A stretch of DNA of 46,539 bases, from NCBI GenBank assembly GCA_028282665.1, contig JANQHN010000328.1:1-46539 (forward strand). Direction: 5' to 3'. Below, one piece after another: positions 30,102 to 39,772 of the stretch (the first letter of the stretch is position 1; each line of letters starts with the position of its first letter). This DNA is from Phycisphaerae bacterium (GTDB lineage: Bacteria > Planctomycetota > Phycisphaerae > UBA1845). The notes below the pieces were generated by a model. That model worked only from the letters and a program-made list of their open reading frames with translations, was not told the origin of the DNA and did not search any database. The position numbers and the translations under genes are program-made.

Positions 30102-33100
30102 ATGAAGATTGGCCTGAGAACACAATCCAGTATGCGAAACTCGCAGCGTAGCGGGATGGCGTTAGCGTTGGTTATGGTTGTCGTTGTGGTCGCGGCGACG
30201 ATGGCGGGATCTTTTCTTGCCTCGCAGGGAACTGCGATCGAAATTGCACGCAACGTCGAGAATCACGCCAGAGCACGGTTCATCGCCGAATCGGGTCTGG
30301 ATTTAACAATCGCCTATATTCGTAGCAATAACGGTTGGCGTAGCGAATTCTCCCACGGTACATGGCTTACGGGCATCACCCTTGACGGTGGGACGTACAC
30401 GGTCGTTGGCGAAGACGGCCTGGACGAGGACGGCGACGGAGTTGTTGATGGCGACGGCGATTTATCGAATGGCGAAACGGATGCGCTGACGCTCTCCGTG
30501 ACGGGCAAGTACAACGGCACGTCGCATCTCGCACGAGCGGTGATTAGGCCCGCGCCGACTTCCCTGGAAAAATTATTATATGTCGTCAAAGACGCCAGTA
30601 AGCTGAGTCTGGATGATGATGACAGGATTGCCCTGTTCAAAGAGTGGGGTTACGAGGTTACGACGATATCGGATTCGGCGTCATCTTCGGAGTTTGATTC
30701 CGCAGGAAGTGACGTTGATGTCGCGTACATATCCAAAGACGTCAAAGACAATAATGTGAAAACCAAGCTCAAGGATGTGTTATTCGGAATAGTTAGCGAA
30801 GAGGTCAAATTGTGTGATGAGTTTGGAGTTTCGAAATCCGGCAAGAAAACCAAACAAACATCCATTGATATCGTTGACAATACGCACGAAATCACATCGG
30901 CTTTTTCAGTCGGTTTACTCACCGTGCTGAGCCAATCATCCGACCTGTCCCGCATGGAGTCTGAGTTAGCCAGCAGCGCTTCGGTGCTTGCTGAGGAGCC
31001 TTCCAAGGATTATGCAATGTTGGTGGCGATTGAGGCCGGCAAGGCTCTCAACGATGGATCATTTGCAGCCGGTCGTCGCGTGCAAATGCCATGGGGGGAT
31101 GGCGGCTTCGAATTTTCGTATGTGAATGATGACGGAAAGACCCTGATGAGGCGATCGATCGATTGGGCGGCCGCGAACGTTGCAGTACGTCAGCCCATCG
31201 CACACTGGTATTTGAACGAGATAAGTGGAGTAAACGCCGGAGATTCGATCAGCAATCATCACGGTACATTCACCAATGGAGTGTCGCTTGCTGAAACGGG
31301 CATTGCTTCGAGCACCGGTGTTCGGTTTGACGGATCGAACGATTATGTGCTCGTGCCTCATAGCGATGATCTGTTGATTGACAATGGTACGGTGAGTTTT
31401 TGGTTCAACAGTGAATCTCTCTCAAGTCATAAGGCTCTCTTTTCGAAGGATTCCTCCGGTTGTGATACTGGTGGGCACATACACATCTACACTGATGGTT
31501 CTCGGGTGAAGGCAAGGCTGCAAAATACAAAGAAATCATACACGGTACAGTCAAGCAGCGATTTATCAACGAACAAATGGCATCACGTTGCGGTGACCTT
31601 CGGGGCGAGTGGACTCAAATTGTATTTGGACGGTTTCGTTGTAGACACAGATTCCTACAGCGGCGGACTGGGTACGTCTTCGGGCGGAGTGGGCAATCAA
31701 GAGCCGCTGGTTTTCGGCGCAGGTACTTGGAGCAGTGGGAATCTAACTCACCAGTCTTTGAATTACTACTACCGTGGGTTGATGGATGACATCCGCATCT
31801 ACGACAGTTCTTTGAGTGGAGCAGAGATCAAGTCCATCTATGAAGCTGGTTCGGAAGAAGGGGAAGATGCCGACGCGCAACTGATTGCCCTTTACGAATT
31901 TAAGCAGGTTCAAGAGACAGCGGATCTGGTCGGGCACTGGAAGCTCGATGAGTCCGCAGGTGGCGATCCGGGCATTGCGGTGGCGACCAAGTTCGAATTT
32001 GGGACCGGTACGATCGACAGCTATGATTCATCGTCGGGTGCGTATGGGGGAAGCAATCAAGGAAGTAGTGCGCTGGTTACCGTCAATGCGACGGGGCATG
32101 ACAGCATCGAAATGTATGGGGGGGCGACGCTGAAGGGCGATGCCTACGTCGGTCCGGGAGGAAACGCCGCGACTGATATTTCGCTGTGGAGTGCGACGAT
32201 CACTGGAATAACCGGCGAACTCGATTCTGCTGTGACGATGCCTTCGCTATCCGCGCCAACCGGTTCACCGTTTAGCGATGCCAGCGAAGGCAACCTCTCC
32301 TTGTGGGGTTCGCTTACCGATACGATTAACACGGACCGTCACCTTACTAACCTCCAACTTTGGGGCAACTCGAAAATGACCGTGGACGGCGATGTCACAG
32401 TGCTGTTGGAGGGAAATCTTGAAGTCAATAGCGGCGCGCAGCTAGTGATCACAGATGGATCGACGTTAAATCTCTACGTCAAAGGTGGTCTGGGGATTGG
32501 CGGTAAAGTCAACGCGTTGGGCCATGATCCCGGTCGTTTACGTCTGTTCATGTTGGGCAACTCGAAAGTTCTTGAACTGTGGGGCAGTGCCCAGGTTCAC
32601 GCGATCGCACAGAATCCGCAAGGTAAGTTGGAGGTTTGGAGCGGGTCGCAGTTTTTCGGAACGTACATGGGGACTCAGGTGCAGGGTACTGGTCGCATAC
32701 ACGTTGATCGGAACTATGCCGCCGGTCTCGCTTCATCCTCAGCTGCTGACGAAGTGGCCGGCAACAATGGCACTTACAGCAATGCCCCCTTGTGTGGAGT
32801 GAGTGGTCAGGATGGAACCGCGGTTTCGTTCGATGGGGACGATGACTACATCGAGATACCGCACAGCTCCAGTTATCTGCTCAACAACGGGACGGTTTCG
32901 CTGTGGTTCAACACGGATAGCGTCTCAAGCCGGCAGGGCATCTTTTCCAAAGACTCCACCGGGTGCGATACCGGCGGGCATCTCACGATGTACACCGAGA
33001 GTTCGAAATTGAAGGTCAGGTTGCAGAGTACGAGCAAATCCAAGCAAGTGGAGTCCGGCAAGCTAAGTAACAACACTTGGTACCATGTCGCGTTCACTTT

Positions 33101-34043
33101 TGGTGCAGGCGGTATGAAGCTTTACATCGACGGGACGGAAGTCGATTCGGATTCGTATAGTGGCGGACTTGGTACTAATTCGGGCAGTACGGGCAACTAT
33201 GAGCCCATCGCTTTGGGGGCGAATAGTTGGGGAAGTGGAAATTTGGTTGTGGCGCCCCTGCAAGATTACTTCTCCGGTTCGATTGATGATGTTCGGATGT
33301 ATGACTATCCGCTTTCCGAGACTCAGGTAAAGAACCTGTACAACGGGCAGGCGATAGGGGATGAGGGTTTCCCAGGTTTGATCATTTACGACACGAGCGG
33401 ATTCGGAGCACCTGTGAATCTGACGATAAACGATGTGGATGCGGTGACGTGGATTGAGGGTGGAGGGCTTACTTTCGACAGTTCTACAAAAGCGAGTTCG
33501 GAAAGTGCGGCGACCAAACTCCACGATGCTTTGACTGCGACGGGTGAGTTTACGCTTGAGGTGAAGTTTCAGCCCGCCAATGTGGTTCAGGATGGTCCCG
33601 CGAGGATATTTTCCTACTCCAAGAATACTTCCAATCGGAATTTCACCTTCGGCCAGGAAGACCAGCGGTACATCCAACGGTTGCGTACAACTAGCGTTGG
33701 TAACAACGGTACTCCTGATATCGAATCAGGCAATGTACTGAGTCCCACGGAGTTGCAACATGTCGTTGTTACTCACGATGGTGACATACTGAAAATGTAT
33801 CGCAACGGTTCAAAAGAAGTTACCTCAAGCCGACCCGGTACTTATGACTGGGATAAATCGTATCTACTGCTTATGGCAAATGAGGACACGGATAATCGGG
33901 CCTGGCTCGGCACGATCTATCGCATCGCGATTTATGACAAGGCTCTTAGCAATTCGCAGGTAAACGAGATTTACGGCATAAGTGGTGGTGAGACGGGGGA
34001 GAACCTTGGCGGATTAGCTGTGGAGTGGGATGAAGGTCCCTGA
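30102..34043 (+). CDS. PilX-like prepilin-type N-terminus with several LamG/concanavalin A-like domains and a beta-rich insert
   Basis: RSGMALALVMVVVVVAATMAGSFLASQGTAIEIARNVENHARARFIAESGLD; LamG blocks VRFDGSNDYVLVPHSDDLLIDNGTVSFWFN..., VSFDGDDDYIEIPHSSSYLLNNGTVSLWFN..., and a divergent third near the C-terminus. Confidence 0.82.
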   Translation: MKIGLRTQSSMRNSQRSGMALALVMVVVVVAATMAGSFLASQGTAIEIARNVENHARARFIAESGLDLTIAYIRSNNGWRSEFSHGTWLTGITLDGGTYTVVGEDGLDEDGDGVVDGDGDLSNGETDALTLSVTGKYNGTSHLARAVIRPAPTSLEKLLYVVKDASKLSLDDDDRIALFKEWGYEVTTISDSASSSEFDSAGSDVDVAYISKDVKDNNVKTKLKDVLFGIVSEEVKLCDEFGVSKSGKKTKQTSIDIVDNTHEITSAFSVGLLTVLSQSSDLSRMESELASSASVLAEEPSKDYAMLVAIEAGKALNDGSFAAGRRVQMPWGDGGFEFSYVNDDGKTLMRRSIDWAAANVAVRQPIAHWYLNEISGVNAGDSISNHHGTFTNGVSLAETGIASSTGVRFDGSNDYVLVPHSDDLLIDNGTVSFWFNSESLSSHKALFSKDSSGCDTGGHIHIYTDGSRVKARLQNTKKSYTVQSSSDLSTNKWHHVAVTFGASGLKLYLDGFVVDTDSYSGGLGTSSGGVGNQEPLVFGAGTWSSGNLTHQSLNYYYRGLMDDIRIYDSSLSGAEIKSIYEAGSEEGEDADAQLIALYEFKQVQETADLVGHWKLDESAGGDPGIAVATKFEFGTGTIDSYDSSSGAYGGSNQGSSALVTVNATGHDSIEMYGGATLKGDAYVGPGGNAATDISLWSATITGITGELDSAVTMPSLSAPTGSPFSDASEGNLSLWGSLTDTINTDRHLTNLQLWGNSKMTVDGDVTVLLEGNLEVNSGAQLVITDGSTLNLYVKGGLGIGGKVNALGHDPGRLRLFMLGNSKVLELWGSAQVHAIAQNPQGKLEVWSGSQFFGTYMGTQVQGTGRIHVDRNYAAGLASSSAADEVAGNNGTYSNAPLCGVSGQDGTAVSFDGDDDYIEIPHSSSYLLNNGTVSLWFNTDSVSSRQGIFSKDSTGCDTGGHLTMYTESSKLKVRLQSTSKSKQVESGKLSNNTWYHVAFTFGAGGMKLYIDGTEVDSDSYSGGLGTNSGSTGNYEPIALGANSWGSGNLVVAPLQDYFSGSIDDVRMYDYPLSETQVKNLYNGQAIGDEGFPGLIIYDTSGFGAPVNLTINDVDAVTWIEGGGLTFDSSTKASSESAATKLHDALTATGEFTLEVKFQPANVVQDGPARIFSYSKNTSNRNFTFGQEDQRYIQRLRTTSVGNNGTPDIESGNVLSPTELQHVVVTHDGDILKMYRNGSKEVTSSRPGTYDWDKSYLLLMANEDTDNRAWLGTIYRIAIYDKALSNSQVNEIYGISGGETGENLGGLAVEWDEGP

Positions 34044-34089
34044 TTCAGACGCACCGTTTTGGCTTGCTGGCAACAAGTGGGGGCATTGA

Positions 34090-34917
34090 ATGAAGCATTC
34101 ACTGATGAACATCGTTTGCGTTGGGATTGTCGTATTTGGCGGGGTGAGATTCGCTTACGCATCGCACATTGATGCGGTCATGGCTTACGATCCAATTCAC
34201 TTTTGGTCACTTGATGAGGTGAACGGCCCGATCATCGATCGCGTTGGTAACGCCGACGGTCAGTTGCATGGTGGGGTTGTTCAGAATCGGCCGAGCTTTA
34301 CGGTAGCTGGTTCAGCTACGCAGTTTTGTTGGCAGGGGCACCCGGGTTATATCGAAATCACTCACCGGGATTCGTTTCTGCTGAACGAAGGCACGCTGAG
34401 CTTCTGGTTCAAAGACACAGGAGCGCAACGTAAGGCGGGGCTGATTTCCAAGGACAGCAAGAACTACGACACCGGCGGGCACCTCACCGCGATGACCGAT
34501 GGTATGGGTTTGTCCATTCGCCTACAAAGTGCGAGCGAGAGTTATTACGTTACCTCGCCGTCGATCAGTTTGGATCAGTGGTACCATGCCGCATTTACGT
34601 TTGGTGGTGAAGGAATGCATTTGTATCTAAACGGTTCGCTTGTGGATTCGAATGTCTATCCGGGTGGGATGGGGTCTACATCAGGCGGCTTGGGCAACTT
34701 GGAGCCTTTCGTATTCGGTTCCAGCGCCCGTCACAGCGATGATCTTAGCGCGACTCCGTTGAGGGACTATTACTCGGGTTTGTTGGATGATGTGGCAATT
34801 TACGGTCGAGCCTTAGACGGGACTGAGATACGCCACATATACATAGGGGACATTCCCGAGCCTGCGACATGCGTATTGGTTGCTCTTGGAGGCATGGCGC
34901 TGATGAGGCGAGGTTGA
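34090..34917 (+). CDS. LamG-domain secreted protein with PEP-CTERM sorting signal
   Basis: LLNEGTLSFWFKD...KDSKNYDTGGHLTAMTD...QWYHAAFTFGGEGMHLYLNG; C-term IPEPATCVLVALGGMALMRRG. Confidence 0.88.
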   Translation: MKHSLMNIVCVGIVVFGGVRFAYASHIDAVMAYDPIHFWSLDEVNGPIIDRVGNADGQLHGGVVQNRPSFTVAGSATQFCWQGHPGYIEITHRDSFLLNEGTLSFWFKDTGAQRKAGLISKDSKNYDTGGHLTAMTDGMGLSIRLQSASESYYVTSPSISLDQWYHAAFTFGGEGMHLYLNGSLVDSNVYPGGMGSTSGGLGNLEPFVFGSSARHSDDLSATPLRDYYSGLLDDVAIYGRALDGTEIRHIYIGDIPEPATCVLVALGGMALMRRG

Positions 34918-35024
34918 AGTTGTTTCAACCAGGCGCGATGTTTTGTAAGACCGATCTTTTGCAACGTGAAATAGTGTGTCAAACCCTGCGCTTGATTGGA
35001 ACGAGTAGTAATGTGTGGCGTTCG
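34912..35024 (+). repeat. Dispersed structured intergenic element, copy C (core matches best on the minus strand)
   Basis: ggttgaa-gttgt-ttcaacc hairpin overlapping the LamG stop codon; caaccaggcgcgatgttttg (34926-34945) vs caaaccctgcgcttgattgg (34980-34999) arms; minus strand reads gtttgacacactatttcacgttgcaaaagatcgg. Confidence 0.55.
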
Positions 35025-35127
35025 ATGCTTTGAATTGTGCGATGAAAAATACGCTACTGAACACTGACTACAACCGCTTTAAAACTTGTTCCAGTTGTTC
35101 TCGCCCCAATCGTAAGGTAGAGGCCGA

Positions 35128-35976
35128 TCAACAGGGGGCCGTTTGGGCCATGCGGGGCCTGTAGAAAACCGCTCGGCAGTGCCGGTGTGGCGTGAACCGG
35201 GATCCTAGATCCAAAAGGGATTCGGAAGAGCCGACGAAGAGGCATCCTGAGGGCGTGAGCAACTGGGTAATGCGTTCAAAGAGGTCTTTGCGTGCCTCTG
35301 CGCTGAAATAGATGGCTACATTGCGGCAAAAGACAATATCAAACGGACCCATACCTACAAACGGCTGGAGCAGGTTGATTTGTTGAAATCGGATGAGCGA
35401 TCGCAACTGATCTTTAACGCGGTACGTTCCTTCGGTTTGATCAAAATACTTGGCGAGGAATGTGGGTTTCATGCCGCGTTGGATCTCAAGCTTCTCGAAC
35501 GTACCTCGGCTTGCTTGGGCGATGGCGGTGCTGGAGATATCGGTCGCTAGGATGTTCACGTCCCAGCTGTGAATATCCGGGATGAGTTCCGCCAGTGTCA
35601 TGGCGAGGCTGTATGGTTCTTGCCCAGTGCTGCATGCCGCCGACCATAGGCGCAATCGTTTGGGATTCCGAGAGTTTGCTTTTTCGTCGATCATCTCCGG
35701 CAGCACCTTGAATTGCAACGCTTCGAATGGTGAGGTGTCGCGGAAGAAGAGTGTCTCATTGGTTGTGATCGCATCGATGATCTTCTTCTCGATTGCCGGG
35801 TTCTGCTTGTAGCGAGTTTTGTAGTAAAGTTCGCTGAACGTTTCGCATCCTGCTTCGTTCGCCACACGCGAAAGCCGGCTTTCGATGAGGTAGCCTTTGG
35901 ATTCGTCCAGCACGATACCACAAAGGTCGTGGACGAGTCTGGAAATTACCTTTATGTCTTCAGTTGTTATTTGCAC
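35128..35976 (-). CDS. cheR: CheR chemotaxis protein methyltransferase
   Basis: RLRLWSAACSTGQEPYSLAMTLAE, DVNILATDISSTAIAQASRGTFEKLE, PFDIVFCRNVAIYF. GTG start at 35976 overlapping the cheB stop. Confidence 0.93.
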   Translation of the reverse strand: MQITTEDIKVISRLVHDLCGIVLDESKGYLIESRLSRVANEAGCETFSELYYKTRYKQNPAIEKKIIDAITTNETLFFRDTSPFEALQFKVLPEMIDEKANSRNPKRLRLWSAACSTGQEPYSLAMTLAELIPDIHSWDVNILATDISSTAIAQASRGTFEKLEIQRGMKPTFLAKYFDQTEGTYRVKDQLRSLIRFQQINLLQPFVGMGPFDIVFCRNVAIYFSAEARKDLFERITQLLTPSGCLFVGSSESLLDLGSRFTPHRHCRAVFYRPRMAQTAPC

Positions 35977-37103
35977 GCGAGTGCTCCCTGATGCAAAAGG
36001 GCCAGAATCGTCGACGCCAGTTCGTTCAAAGGAACAATACGATCCGCCAAACCCGCTTCGACCACTGCGCGAGGCATGCCGTATACGACGCAGCTTTCTT
36101 TGTCTTGTGCGACGACCGTTGCGCCTTTTCGTTTGAGAAGTTTGCAGCCGAGCGTTCCGTCCGAACCCATTCCTGTCATGATGATGGCCAGAGTTTGCGG
36201 AGCGATGCATTGCGAAAGCGATCGCAACATATAGTCTACCGCAGGCTTGCAGCTGTTTTCTGGTGGATCGTCAGTCAGTTTGGCAACAAAATCCACCCCT
36301 TTGGGGTCGATTTTGAGTTGCGATCCGCCAGGTGCAATATACACGCAGCCGGCTTGCAGTTTATCGCCATCGGCCGCTTCCACTACGGTTAGGGCGGCCT
36401 TGTTATCAATCCCTTCCGCGAGAGATTTTGTGAACAACGGTGGCATGTGTTGCACGATTACAACAGGTACCGGAAGGTCGGCAGGTAGAGACGGGATAAG
36501 GGTGCTAAGCGCCTGTGGACCACCTGTCGACACGCCGATAGCAAGGATGCGCGGCTTCATGCCGGAGGGTTTCATACTCGTTGGTTCAAAGGCGGGGGTT
36601 TTGTCTGTAGTTTTATTGGCAATCGAGAGTCCGGGCGCCGCCTGCTTTGTGTGAGGCGCTGTCGGTGTGGTGCCGATGGCGGGCTTAAGCTTGCCGCTAC
36701 GTGCATAGGCTTCGATTTTTGTTTCGAGGGATTCGCGAAGTTGTGATGCGGTTTTTTCCGGGGCACCGCCGGTCGGCTTAAGAACGAAGTCGAATGCACC
36801 TCGCTGCAACGCGGACATGGTTGTTTCGGCGCCTTTGGAAGTGAATGCACTTAGCATGATCACGCCCGGTGCGTTAGGTTGTTTCTGCAACGCCGCGAGG
36901 ACACCCAAACCATCTACATTGGGCATTTCCAGGTCGAGCGTCAGCAGATCGGGGCGCAGCATACCGATCTTGCGTAGGGCGATTTCGCCATCCGGAGCCG
37001 TGCCGACAACTTCGACGCCATCAATCTTCTCCAACACATTCGAGACGATCTTGCGATAGAGAACGGAATCATCAACTACGAGAATCTTTACTGCCCGATT
37101 CAT
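35967..37103 (-). CDS. cheB: CheB protein-glutamate methylesterase
   Basis: Receiver domain ILVVDDSVLYRKIVSNVL...DLLTLDLEMPNVDG; CheB domain AIGVSTGGPQALSTLIPSLP, VVIVQHMPPLFTKSLAEGID, GMGSDGTLGCKLLK. Confidence 0.96.
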   Translation of the reverse strand: MNRAVKILVVDDSVLYRKIVSNVLEKIDGVEVVGTAPDGEIALRKIGMLRPDLLTLDLEMPNVDGLGVLAALQKQPNAPGVIMLSAFTSKGAETTMSALQRGAFDFVLKPTGGAPEKTASQLRESLETKIEAYARSGKLKPAIGTTPTAPHTKQAAPGLSIANKTTDKTPAFEPTSMKPSGMKPRILAIGVSTGGPQALSTLIPSLPADLPVPVVIVQHMPPLFTKSLAEGIDNKAALTVVEAADGDKLQAGCVYIAPGGSQLKIDPKGVDFVAKLTDDPPENSCKPAVDYMLRSLSQCIAPQTLAIIMTGMGSDGTLGCKLLKRKGATVVAQDKESCVVYGMPRAVVEAGLADRIVPLNELASTILALLHQGALACK

Positions 37104-37167
37104 TGCAATGCACCTTCCCAGGTATTTTGGATTTTTATTCGTCTAGAATGCGTCTCGCAAAGTGAAA

Positions 37168-39675
37168 TTAGTCTTTCTCTAAAACGAATTGTTCAACCGT
37201 CGATTGTAGGTTTTCTGCCAACAGAGATAACGACTGACCGGAATTTTGAGTTTCACTCGCCACGGTAGAACTGTTCTTTGCCGACCGATCAACAAGGGTA
37301 ATGGTTTGCGTAATCTCTTGGCTTGCCGTAGCCGATTCGGTGATACCCGTAGAAATAACTTCGGCGGCGCCTGCCGTTTGAGCGACGTTTTGTGCAATTT
37401 CACCCATGGTGGCGCTTTGCTGGTCGACCGAGGTCGCGATGGTATGCGACACGTCATTGACTTGGGTGATGACTTCGCGGATTTCGCCAATTGAGTTGAC
37501 CGCTTGTCCGGTACTTTGCTGGATGCCTTCAATTCGCTTGCGAATATCTTCTGTGGCGTCGGCGGTTTGTTTGGCGAGTTCCTTGACCTCGGTCGCGACT
37601 ACGGCAAACCCCTTGCCAGCTTCACCCGCCCTCGCCGCCTCGATGGTGGCATTGAGCGCAAGCAGGTTCGTTTGTTCAGCGATGTCCTGGATGACCTCAA
37701 TGACCTTTCCGATTTCGTCTGCGGCGGTGCCGAGTTCAGCGATGCGTTCATTACTGGCATCAGCGAGACTCGAAGCGTTTCCTGCCACACCTGCTGCCTG
37801 CTGTGCGTTTTTGGCGACTTCGGTGATGCTGGCGGTCATTTGCTCGACGGCTGAGGCGACGGTGCGGATGTTTTCCGAGACTTGATGAGCCGATTGAGCC
37901 ATATTGTCCATATTCGCTGACATTTGCTCGGCTGCTGCCGCTCCCGCATTGGTTTGCTTCGTCGTTTCTTCCGAGGAGGTAGCCAATTGTGTTGCTGTTG
38001 CTGTGAGTTGGGAGGACGAACCCGAAAGGGACGTGGCCGCATCGGCAACGGATTTCAACGATGAGCCGAGCTTGGAATTGATCGCGTCGATCGCTTGAAC
38101 GAGCATACCTATCTCATCCTGGCGTGCGAGTGCAGTCTGTGTGACCGGTATCGAAAAATTCCCCTGCGAAATTTCGTGCAGGTGTGAAACGCTTTGTCTG
38201 AGTGGTTTGCTGATTGATCGGGCGATTAGATAAGCAGCCATGATCGAGAAAAACAATGCGATGACGCATACGGCAATCAGCACGGTGCGCGTTTGCGCTG
38301 CCGAGGCGAGCATTTCATCGTCGGTCATGACGTTTGAGCGGACGATCTTGCCGGCTTCTCCTAACATTCCCCGTACTTCGGTGAGCAGTTTGTTTGTTTG
38401 TTTGTTATAGATGTCTTTAGCCCGGTTCATACCGGTCAGGGCGTGCTCCGCCTCCATCTGCAAGGTTGCAAGGTGTGCGATAGCCTGTTTGATTGTTGGT
38501 TCGGCTTCATCGCGAACGAGGCGATTGGCTTCATTCACCGCGAGTTTCGAGTTTCGTTCCGTGGTAATGGCTGATGCAAATTGCTCAAATTGATTGCGCC
38601 ATCGCGTGGCCGCTGCTTCGATATTGGTAATCACCGGCGAAAGTTCATCCTTGCCTTGGCACAGTTCCTTCCATTCAGCGATTCCTTGATCCAAATCGTC
38701 GATCGCTTTGCGGCATCGTGGAGCAAGTTCCAAGATGTTTTCTTGATTGAGTTGAACGATAATCATTGCGGTTTCCAGGCAGCCCTGAATGATGTGTTCG
38801 TTCATGTGTTCATCGATTTCAGCCCATTTGGATAGTGCATCGACATCCGCCTTCTCTGACGCGCGATCTTTAGCGGGGTCAAGTACGTTCTCCATGCCAT
38901 GTTCCAAAACAGCGAGTAGCTCATTTTGCGTCTCGAGCATGGACTCCCAGATCTGTTTGCGCTGGTTCGTTGCTTGCCTCCATGCTTCGAAGGATAGCTT
39001 TGCCTCAACGCGATTCCCGATTTCGTGGAGCTGTTGGTGACTTTGGGCCAAGGCGTCGAATGCGGCACGAAAATCTTGATCGCCTAATGCGTAGGCAGTC
39101 CGCGCATTTTCAGAATTTAACCAAGATCCCAACGTGCATTTCGTGGGATCATGTTCCACATCGATATGGTCTACTTCATTGAAAAATGCGTCATATACGG
39201 AAGCGGACCACCTGAACAAATCGCTCTTGGCAGAAGCAAGAAGAGCGGGCAAGTGCGGATCGGCCTGTTTGAAATGCTTGCCGATTTGAATGGCTGATTC
39301 GTGGAGATTGCGATGCGGCTGCTCCATTTTGGCGAGCAACGGTGCCAGTTCAGGGACCAACACCTCGGCTTCTTTTCGTTCCTCACCGTAATACCACGAG
39401 CCTAAGCCGCATTTGTGTGGATCCGTCTGCACATCCAAAGTTGTGACGGTGTCGTTGGTCAGCAGCATATTGACGTTTGCGGCCCAGTCTAGATGATCGA
39501 CTTCGCGCTGGGCTATCATGCCGCGAAGTCGATTTCCTTCAATCACCTGCCCGGCGTCGTCGACAAAGCGGCCAATGCCCATCACTGCCCAACCGCCCAC
39601 GATCAACATAAGGAGCGTTAAGGCACCGAATCCGACTCCCAATTTCGCTTGAAGGCTTAAGTTTTTCCAAGCCAT
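37168..39675 (-). CDS. Methyl-accepting chemotaxis protein with tandem CZB-like domains
   Basis: [12 protein letters not shown]...[15 protein letters not shown]...PHRNLHESA and [11 protein letters not shown]...[16 protein letters not shown]...[16 protein letters not shown] hairpin [35 protein letters not shown]. Confidence 0.92.
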   Translation of the reverse strand: MAWKNLSLQAKLGVGFGALTLLMLIVGGWAVMGIGRFVDDAGQVIEGNRLRGMIAQREVDHLDWAANVNMLLTNDTVTTLDVQTDPHKCGLGSWYYGEERKEAEVLVPELAPLLAKMEQPHRNLHESAIQIGKHFKQADPHLPALLASAKSDLFRWSASVYDAFFNEVDHIDVEHDPTKCTLGSWLNSENARTAYALGDQDFRAAFDALAQSHQQLHEIGNRVEAKLSFEAWRQATNQRKQIWESMLETQNELLAVLEHGMENVLDPAKDRASEKADVDALSKWAEIDEHMNEHIIQGCLETAMIIVQLNQENILELAPRCRKAIDDLDQGIAEWKELCQGKDELSPVITNIEAAATRWRNQFEQFASAITTERNSKLAVNEANRLVRDEAEPTIKQAIAHLATLQMEAEHALTGMNRAKDIYNKQTNKLLTEVRGMLGEAGKIVRSNVMTDDEMLASAAQTRTVLIAVCVIALFFSIMAAYLIARSISKPLRQSVSHLHEISQGNFSIPVTQTALARQDEIGMLVQAIDAINSKLGSSLKSVADAATSLSGSSSQLTATATQLATSSEETTKQTNAGAAAAEQMSANMDNMAQSAHQVSENIRTVASAVEQMTASITEVAKNAQQAAGVAGNASSLADASNERIAELGTAADEIGKVIEVIQDIAEQTNLLALNATIEAARAGEAGKGFAVVATEVKELAKQTADATEDIRKRIEGIQQSTGQAVNSIGEIREVITQVNDVSHTIATSVDQQSATMGEIAQNVAQTAGAAEVISTGITESATASQEITQTITLVDRSAKNSSTVASETQNSGQSLSLLAENLQSTVEQFVLEKD

Positions 39676-39772
39676 GACTCACCTAGGATTCAAAGTCATT
39701 AAAATATAAATGCGTGATAGAAAATATCTTTAGTCTCACTTCGGCCTGTTTTTCAAATCGTTAGCATAGCCG

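Noticed and set aside
35977-36210. 78-residue N-terminal extension of the cheR ORF
   Set aside because: Lies inside cheB in another frame and is low-complexity Arg/Ser-rich; the GTG at 35976 explains the CheR start.
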